Source: Astragalus membranaceus
Taxonomy: Eukaryota; Streptophyta; Magnoliopsida; Fabales; Fabaceae
DNA: 64,000 nt
Assembly (NCBI GenBank): GCA_039519185.1
Contig: CM076851.1
Location: forward strand, 54,666,751 to 54,730,750
Direction: 5' to 3'
Shown: one piece after another, positions 57,046 through 64,000 of the stretch
Position numbering within the stretch: the stretch's first letter is position 1
How the letters are laid out: every line of letters begins with the position of its first letter
Position numbers and translations under genes: made by a program
The notes under the pieces: model-generated
What the model saw: only the letters and a program-made list of their open reading frames with translations
The model's database searches: none
What the model was told of the DNA's origin: nothing

Positions 57046-57798
57046 GTCAAATTGAAAATATGTCAAATAATTTGTATATCCCCGGGATTCCTTCTTGGAA
57101 AAGGAATAGAGAAGAGAATAAAACAATGTTGTTCTTCTACCTGAGTTTCTTTTGGGGAGAGTTGGGTGATTGATATGTTAACATAGAAAGACATTATAGG
57201 TATATATAGTATTGAGCATTATTTTTGGCTTTCATTTGTGCTTTCCTCATTCCACCCACCCAACCACAAATAATATTTCTTATTTGTCATGTGATAACAG
57301 GAATGTGAGTCTGCACTGTTTGGTTGTCTTTATGTGAAATGTCATTGCCTCTATTTGTGTGGAAGTTCAGAGGTTCTGTTTTTACTATTAGGACAGCAGC
57401 ATTTTCAACCAGTTTGTTAGCTACTCGGTGTGTCTGGAGAAATTTTAATTTCTATAAAATTGCTATTATTATTATTATTATTATTATTATTAAGCATTAA
57501 CATTTGACTTAGATGCATTCAATGGTGCATACAATTGTGCATCTAGCATATTTGGACTAGTATCTGTTTAGGACTAGATAGTATGTATTTTAACTATCTA
57601 AATCATATAAATCTATATTTACAACCAAATTATCACTCTTCATGAATCTCTTAATGTCTCCCCACAAAAATGTGATCTCACGATACATACCACAAAAATG
57701 TCTCCCCACCCTAATATTTTCTTTCTTTTTGCTATAAAAATGATCCTCTCTCTCTAATTTGAGGTTCTCTTGTTCTATTTTACTTAACAGATCAAGAT
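57046..57798. other. Unassigned interior of element 7
   Basis: AT-rich, with a (ATT)n run at about 57464-57492. No protein similarity was recognised. Confidence 0.6.
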
Positions 57799-57938
57799 GA
57801 TAGATGGGTGAGGAGGAAAAGTGGTCGCTGCCCTAAAGGAAGAAGGGGAAAGGCAACATGATAGATGGGTGAGGAGGAAAAGTGGTCGCTGCCCTAAAGG
57901 AAAAGTGGGTGCTGCCCTAAAGGAAGAAGGGGAAAGGT
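57799..57938. repeat. 61-bp tandem duplication
   Basis: GATAGATGGGTGAGGAGG starts at 57799 and 57860. A shorter repeat of the part GTGG..GCTGCCCTAAAGGAA follows at about 57905. The unit could encode KSGRCPKGK-like basic peptides but no known domain. Confidence 0.9.
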
Positions 57939-58398
57939 ACAAACATATGTTTTTCACTGATTTTCAACTTTTTTTTAGTGACAAGGTTGAAACTGATTGT
58001 ATGGAAATAAGACCAATAATTGTGTCAACTGAATTCATCTCCAGTGATTTTGCTAGTTGTTCTTTTCCTGCGCATTATTGTAATTAAAATTGAGGGATGA
58101 AAGCAATGAATTTGACTTCACCATTTGTCACAATTACTTAAAACTATTAGGATAACTATTAGGATGCTCTGTTATGATCTAGGGAGAGAGAAGCAATGAA
58201 TTTGTACATTAGCTATATGTTTTGTAGTTGAGATATTAATGCATATATACTATAGATAGAGTATTGCAAAATATGGCTTCCAACTCATTTAGGACCATGT
58301 TCGTCTGTTAATTATTGGTCCTTTCACTACAATAAATTCCTTCAATCGTTTTCAATATAGTCTGTTAATTATTGGTCCTCTTCGCCATATCTGAATAT

Positions 58399-58548
58399 GA
58401 GAAACTTTTGCTGTAAGCATCTGCCACTACTCCGCAGGGGTTCTAAAGAAATGCTGGAAAAATCTTATTTGTACTTTCAAAATCACCAAAATATATGTAT
58501 GTTCTAGAAATGCGGAGTAGTGGCAGATGCTTACAGCAAAAGTTTCTC
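58399..58548. repeat. 38-bp perfect inverted repeat
   Basis: Arms at 58399-58436 and 58511-58548 with a 74-base loop. The right arm is the end of the gene fragment 58549-58712 (-), so its tail was copied in reverse. Confidence 0.93.
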
Positions 58549-58712
58549 TATTCGTCGACCAAAAGTCTCCACAATAAGTGCATCCACTTTTCTGTCCTGA
58601 ATTGCGTATCTCAGGTCTTCCAAGCGACCAATCATATACTCCAAAGCACTGTAGTCACAGTTGTTCACATTTGCAACAGCACGAGCTATTTCAACTAGCT
58701 TGTTTATCTGTC
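58538..58712 (-). pseudogene. Captured exon of an unidentified host gene
   Basis: On the - strand, an open stretch of about 58 codons reads NKLVEIARAVANVNNCDYSA, LEYMIGRLEDLRYAI, DRKVDALIVETFGRRIEKLL and then a TAA. It looks like a terminal exon, with a helical, evenly composed protein pattern. I do not recognise the family. Position inside the CACTA element next to the polygalacturonase piece points to capture. Confidence 0.55.
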
Positions 58713-59721
58713 ATTTACAGTCTAACTATTATTACAAATATTCAGAGAGTAATGCTAGCACCCATTCTTTTAACACACTCATGAATTAATTTTTTTTCAA
58801 AAGTCAACACAATCTTTAAAAGGTGATCAATTTAGAAGACAAAAAACTAACTTGATTTTTTAAAAAGTAGACCAAGCACAAAGAATGTGTTGAGGTGTCT
58901 ATTCAAAAGAATGTTGCCGATATTTCAAAGATTCAGAAATATTAATCTGACAAAATTGACAGATAAAGCTCATAGACTATATTGTATGTAAGTTGATAAT
59001 ATGCTTTTATTTAGTGTAATGTTTTTCTGCGCTAATAATTTATTATGACGAATAACAGCCTCGGGTAAATGTATACCTGGTCATAACTCTCATATTTAGG
59101 ACCATGTTCGTCTGTTAATTATTGGTCCTCTTCGCCATCAAAGCCCATCTATAAGAACAAAAATCATAATTTTAATTAGTTGTTGATCACAAAGGAATTA
59201 TTATGAAAGAAAATGAATTAAGAACTTCTCATCATAGTTTATATATCTATATATAATTCTGGTGGTATGTGAATGTATATATGAACTTCTAATCATAGAA
59301 TGTATATATTATGAGATTTGTGTTGAGTAGAATGCGTAAGTTAAAAAGAAAAAAATAAGAGTAGATGAAGTAAGTACATTTATTGAATGACAACATATTT
59401 GGAGAGAGTTTCATCTTCTTCTCAAGACCAAGTACATTTATTGATATCCTTGGGGCAGCAGGGACGTCTATCCATCTTAGTTACTATGCTTCTTTTATAA
59501 TTCAAAAACACTTCATCATAACTGACATACATAAAAAATAAAGAGAGTCATTAATTGATACACAATGCAGTGTTAAATGAGGTTTAAAAAAATATTAATG
59601 TTGGAATTAATATTGGAATTAATTTTGTCTTTGTAGTTCTATTGGAATTAATTACATTGTTTGCCATTAATATTAGTTTTGTCTTTTTTATGGTTCTTTT
59701 TACTATTTTTTTAATGTAGCT

Positions 59722-62700
59722 ATGGATCGTAGTTGGATGCAAAGTAATAAGTTGAGTGATGAGTATGCGAACGGGGTGGAAGAGTTTTTAAAGTTTGCTC
59801 AAACAAACCTTGAAAGTTGTGGTGGAATTTTGGTTTGTCCTTGTGTTAATTGTGTGAACCTAACACCACAACCCGCTGAAACGATTAAAGATCATCTTCT
59901 TGTTGATGGGATTTGTCGTGCTTATACAACGTGGACATGGCATGGTGAGAAGTTAGATATCCCAATTGTGTCGGAAAGAGAGAATTTCGTAGATGCAAAT
60001 ATGGATGACCGAATGGAAGACATGATACGTGATATTGGTCCGGAATCTTTTAAGCAAGCACATGCCTATGATACTTTGTGCAAAGATAAAGAAGAGCCTT
60101 TGTATTTAGGATGTACAAAACACACGCGATTGTCTGCGGTGATAAAGTTGTTCAACCTAAAGGCAATAAATGGGTGGACTGATAAGAGTTTCACCGAGTT
60201 GCTGGAGTTGTTGAAAGACATGCTTCCAGAAGGTAACACATTACCGTGTCGTACGTACGAAGCGAAGAAAGTTTTGTGTCCGATGGGTGTTGAGTATAGA
60301 AAAATACATGCATGCCCCAATGATTGCATATTGTATCGGAATGATTTTGAGAAGCTGCATAAGTGCCCTGTGTGTAATAGATCGCGCTACAAAGTAAAGT
60401 CTGGTGAATCTAGTTGTGATGGCGACGACACAAAGGGCTCTCCAGTGAAGGTGTGATGGTATCTTCCGATAATTCCCAGATTCAAACGCTTGTTTGTTAA
60501 TGCAAAGGACGCAAAGAACATTAGATGGCATGCAGATGAGAGGAAATGTGACGGACAACTTCGTCATCCGGCTGATTCTCTACAATGGAAGAACATTGAT
60601 ATTTTGTTTCCGGATTTTGGTGCTGAACCAAGAAATCTTAGGCTCGCACTTGCTTCGGATGGGATGAACCCATATGGTAACTTAAGTACGAATCATAGCT
60701 CCTGGCCCGTTCTCCTTATAATTTACAACCTATCTCCGTGGTTGTGCATGAAGCGTAAGTATGTTATGTTATCCATGATGATTTCGGGCCCAAAACAGCC
60801 AGGAAATGACATAGATGTTTACCTTAGTCCGTTGGTTGAAGACTTGAGAAAAATGTGGGATGAGGGCGTGGATGTGTTTGACGGTTATTCCAATGAAACT
60901 TTCAAGCTGCGGGCGATGTTATTTTGTACGATCAATGACTTTCCAGCATACGGGAACTTGTCTGGATATAGTGTTAAGGGACATAAAGCTTGTCCTATTT
61001 GTGCAGAAAACACGTGCTACCATCAGCTGAAACATGGAAAGAAGACTGTATACCTTGGGCACCGGAGATTTCTCAAACGTAATCACTCGTATCGTAGGTT
61101 GAAAAATGCTTTTAATGGGTGCCAAGAGAATGAATCTGCTTCGAATGTCTTGAGTGGAGAAGAAGTCTACCAAGTGGTTAAGGACATCAAAGTTGTATTT
61201 GGCAAAAAGCAGAAGCAGCTCAATGAAAAAAGCAAGTGGAAGAAGAGGTCAGTGTTCTTTGATCTTCCGTATTGGTCTAGTCTTTATGTGAGACACTGCC
61301 TTGATTTCATGCATGTTGAGAAAAACGTTTGTGATAGTGTTATCGGGACGCTTCTCAACATTAAAGGCCAAACAAAGGATGGTATAAATTCTCGTTTAGA
61401 TTTGCGTGAAATGGGCATTAGAGAGCAATTACATCCAGAGCCAAAAGGTAAACGTACATATTTGCCCCCAGCATGTTATACATTGTCAAAAAAAGAGAAA
61501 ATAAACTTGTGTGAGTGTCTACATGGAATCAAAGTTCCACAAGGTTACTCTTCAAATTTTAAGAGGCTTGTGTCAATGAAAGATCTCAAATTAGTTGGCT
61601 TAAAGTCTCATGACTGTCACGTGTTGATGCAACAACTACTACCAGTGGCTATTCGTGGCATCTTGCCAAAAAGTGTTCGACATGCCATAACTAGGTTGTG
61701 TTTATTCTTTAATGATATATGTGTCAAAGTCATTGACCCTCAAAAATTGGATGAGTTGGAAAACGAGGCTGCTATTATCTTGTGTCAATTGGAGATGTAT
61801 TTTCCTCCCTCTTTTTTTGATATCATGGTGCATTTAATTGTTCATCTAGTGAGAGAGATTAGACTGTGTGGCCCTATTTATTTAAGGTGGATGTACCCAG
61901 TTGAACGATACATGAAGATTTTGAAAGGTTACGTGAAAAATCAATATCGTCCCGAAGCATCTATTGTTGAAAGGTATGTCACTGAAGAAGCTATTGAGTT
62001 TTGTTCAGATTATTTGGCAGGAGCAAAACCTGTAGGGCTTCCAAAGTCTCGTCATACAGGGAGGTGTCAAGGTAAGGGTACACGAGGTCGAAGAGTTAAG
62101 AGTATTGATCGAGCGGAAATGTTGCAAGCACATATGTACGTATTGATTAACACCGATGAGGTATTACCTTATTTAGCTACTCATGAAAAGATTGTCAAGG
62201 CCCAAAATCCTCACATGAATCAAATAGAGTTGTTGAAAGAGCACAACAAGACATTCCCAACCTGGTTTAAAGAGAATATTATGAAGGATAATAGTGCTTC
62301 TGATACATTAAAGTGGCTAGCATATGAACCTAAATTTGAGGTCTTGTGTTGGTCTGGGTACGATATAAATAATTTTTCATTTTGTACAAAGTCACAAGAT
62401 GATAAGAGCATTGGGCAAAATAGTGGGGTTATGGTCATGGCTTCTTCAATGCACTTCTCTACTTCAAAGGATAAAAACCCTATTCTCGCATCAATTGCTT
62501 ACTTTGGGGTCATTGAAGATATTTGGGAGCTCGATTACTGTAAATTTAAAGTGGCTCTTTTTAAATGTAAGTGGGTTAACAGTAAAAGTGGTGTACAAAC
62601 CGATGAGTTAGGATTTACATTGGTGGACCTCGACAAGGTAGGTTATAAGGATGAGCCTTTCATCATGGCTGACCAAGCAAAACAAGTTTTTTTTGTCCAT

Positions 62701-62907
62701 GATCCTTCTAACAAAAAATGGTCGGTAGTCCTACAAGGAAGAATCATAAATGGTAATGATGAAGATGGAGATTCATCCCTTGAAATTTCTGAGACTCCTT
62801 CTTTCACTACACAAATGCCTACATTTGTTCAGGACAATGATGTGGATGGTGTACACGCGACTCGTGATGATCATAATGAAGGAATATGGGAAGATGTTTT
62901 AATTTGA
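59722..62907 (+). CDS. CACTA TNP2-type transposase of element 7, one in-frame stop
   Basis: One reading frame of 1062 codons from MDRSWMQSNKLS at 59722 to TGA at 62905, broken only by TGA at 60454-60456. Domains: Transposase-associated (GVEEFLKFAQTN, GILVCPCVNC, WTWHGE) at 1-80; tnp2 from about 170 (YRKIHACPNDCILY, HKCPVC.., WYLPIIPRFKRLF right after the stop, TINDFPAYGNLSGY, ACPIC, FFDLPYWSSLYVRHCLDFMHVEKN); DUF4218 (LKSHDCHVLMQQLLPVAIRG, YLRWMYPVERYMKILKGYVK); DUF4216 (NFSFCTKSQDD, YFGVIEDIWEL, FKCKWVNS, EPFIMADQAKQVFFV). It is only distantly similar to the TNP2 of element 6. The whole gene is intronless, unlike that of element 6. The transposase would cut at CACTA ends. Confidence 0.9.
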
Positions 62908-63053
62908 CCCTAGAAAGAAATTATAGGTACATGTAGGTTATTTAATCATTTTTAATAAGTGCTTGTCATTTTTGATACAAGTGTTTGTCATATTTGATAT
63001 AAGTGTTTTTTTATCTATTGACATTTTTGCTTTGTTTTGTTTAAACAGGAATC

Positions 63054-63628
63054 ATGGGTGATTCATCTACCGACCCCCCAACAAAGAAGAGGACTAGACG
63101 TGCAACAACATTACAACAATTTACGTCAAGACGGCCGACAGGTTATAGGTTCCCGCTTGAATTTGATCAAGTTACCCGAAAGCCTTTGGGTGAATTCGCT
63201 ACCAAATTTAAGAGTTATGTGGCTATGCTAGCACGAAACAAGGCAAGCATATTAGCGGAAACTTGGGGAGATGTGAATGGCCTGGTCAAGAGCTTGATCT
63301 GGCAGGATATCTTGGTATTAACTTTTATCACCATATATATATATCGTGTTAATATATTTTATTACTTTAAAGGTTATTAATTACTAACAATGTCTTCTTT
63401 TTTGTACATAAGCAAACATTTGACATTCCTAATGACGAGAAGTTGAAGAATCATTGGATTTCGTATGCCGGTGAACGTTGGACGCAGTTTAAGGCAACAC
63501 TCACTAGGGATTATGTCTTTGGCTCTGGAGACAAACAGGGTAACACTACTCCATTTGAGAAATACAGTTGCATAACAACTGAAACCTGGGAGTTGTTCGT
63601 AAAGAGTCGCATGGAAGAAAAGTTTCTG
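63054..63628 (+). CDS. Transposase_24-type second gene of element 7 (5' part)
   Basis: Starts MGDSSTDPPTKKRTRRATTL, a basic start like a nuclear signal. Exon 1 is 63054-63314 and exon 2 63413-63628, joined through GTATTA and a TTTTGTACATAAG acceptor, with donor GTAAGT at 63629. Residues include FKSYVAMLARNKASIL, LKNHWISYAGERWTQFKATL and ETWELFVKSRMEEKF, as in En/Spm second genes (PF03004). Its start lies 146 bases after the TNP2 stop. The rest is beyond the window. Confidence 0.85.
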
Positions 63629-64000
63629 GTAAGTAGTTAGTAATAGTAGTTAGTAATTGTCAGTGCTATTATTACTGCAGTAAAATAAAACTGCTATTAC
63701 TGCTTTTTTGTTTTAAAAAAAAGAAACTGCTATGAATTTTAATTTATCTTAGTATTTGGAAGTTTGAAGGGTAATTTAAAGTTCTAATTATCTTACTTGT
63801 GCTATTTTATATGCATATATATATATGATTTATAAGTATATATAAATATAAGTATAGATATTTAATTCAGAGTAACAAGTTGCTTTAAACAAGTGAAGTA
63901 TTCGTATGATCGATTGTATTTTCATTCTCAGCATTTCAATTTTTTGGACCAATGTCTTCACAAATTAAGCTCATTACCATTTAGTTTCAGAATTTTTGGT
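63629..64000 (+). other. Intron of the element 7 second gene
   Basis: AT-rich, after a GTAAGT donor. No coding text was recognised to the window end. Confidence 0.6.

Larger units (their letters stand above)
58282..59140. repeat. Short direct repeats around GTCTGTTAATTATTGGTCC
   Basis: Copies at 58312-58330, 58360-58380 and 59110-59130. The first and third share a longer flank (TTTAGGACCATGTTC), and the second and third share TCTTCGCCAT. Confidence 0.85.
55028..64000 (+). mobile_element. Element 7: CACTA (En/Spm) DNA transposon carrying host-gene pieces
   Basis: The left terminus is CACTAGTGTAAAAAC at 55028, followed by subterminal inverted pairs AAGTCGG..TCCGACTT (55073-55092 and 55153-55182), typical of CACTA elements. 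Then come about 4.5 kb of captured or unassigned DNA, TNP2 (59722-62907) and Transposase_24 (from 63054). The right end is outside the window. Confidence 0.8.

Noticed and set aside
57821..58087. An 88-residue ORF with basic repeats as a gene
   Set aside because: It is made by the 61-bp duplication; no domain or gene structure surrounds it.

Overview
This is plant nuclear DNA, almost certainly from a large-genome eudicot, and it is essentially all transposable elements. No complete host gene, rRNA or tRNA gene was recognised. The evidence is plant-type Ty3/gypsy polyproteins, primer-binding sites that match plant tRNA-Asp and tRNA-iMet ends, plant CACTA (En/Spm) TNP2 and Transposase_24 genes, and captured pieces of plant genes (polygalacturonase, mTERF). 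The species cannot be told from the sequence.

The layout is a nest of elements. (1) 1-8116, + strand: 3' part of a Tat-lineage retrotransposon, with protease, RT, RNase H, a second RNase H and integrase, then a spliced antisense gene and a short 3' LTR. It lies in (2), an Athila-lineage element on the - strand, whose pieces are 8117-17924 and 42806-43094. Element 2 also holds a solo LTR (12541-14773, TSD AATGG) and (3), a + strand Athila element at 17925-42800 (TSD TGGTG) with 1.3-kb LTRs. The 3' LTR of element 3 is split by (4), a 13.36-kb non-autonomous element on the - strand (29117-42476, TSD GATAG). Element 4 has almost identical 2586-bp LTRs and an 8.2-kb interior without gag or pol. 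Element 2 itself interrupts the RT of (5), a Tekay/Del-like chromovirus on the - strand (43095-47194).

Right of 47195 the DNA belongs to two CACTA transposons. Element 6 (about 47195-55027) has a decayed TNP2 gene, split by another solo LTR (50303-52574, TSD AATAC), and a Transposase_24 gene. Element 7 starts with its CACTA terminus at 55028, inside an intron of element 6's second gene. It carries captured host-gene pieces (polygalacturonase and an unidentified gene), then a nearly intact TNP2 gene (59722-62907, one in-frame stop) and the start of a Transposase_24 gene that runs out of the window.

Relative ages follow from the nesting and from LTR comparison by eye. Element 4 is very young (about 4 substitutions between LTRs). 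Element 3 is younger than its hosts (about 15 substitutions plus two indels over 1.3 kb). Elements 2, 5 and 6 are oldest and carry many stops and frameshifts.

The most interesting signals are: GC-rich, CpG-containing palindromic motifs that are specific to each element, that recur in the LTR and in the pol-to-ORF3 spacer of the same Athila element, and that are shared with unrelated Tekay LTRs; about fivefold enrichment of the pentamer CGACC/GGTCG across the Tat element; a hairpin just after pol in both Athila elements; the spliced antisense gene of the Tat element; the large coding-free element 4; and the gene capture by CACTA elements.
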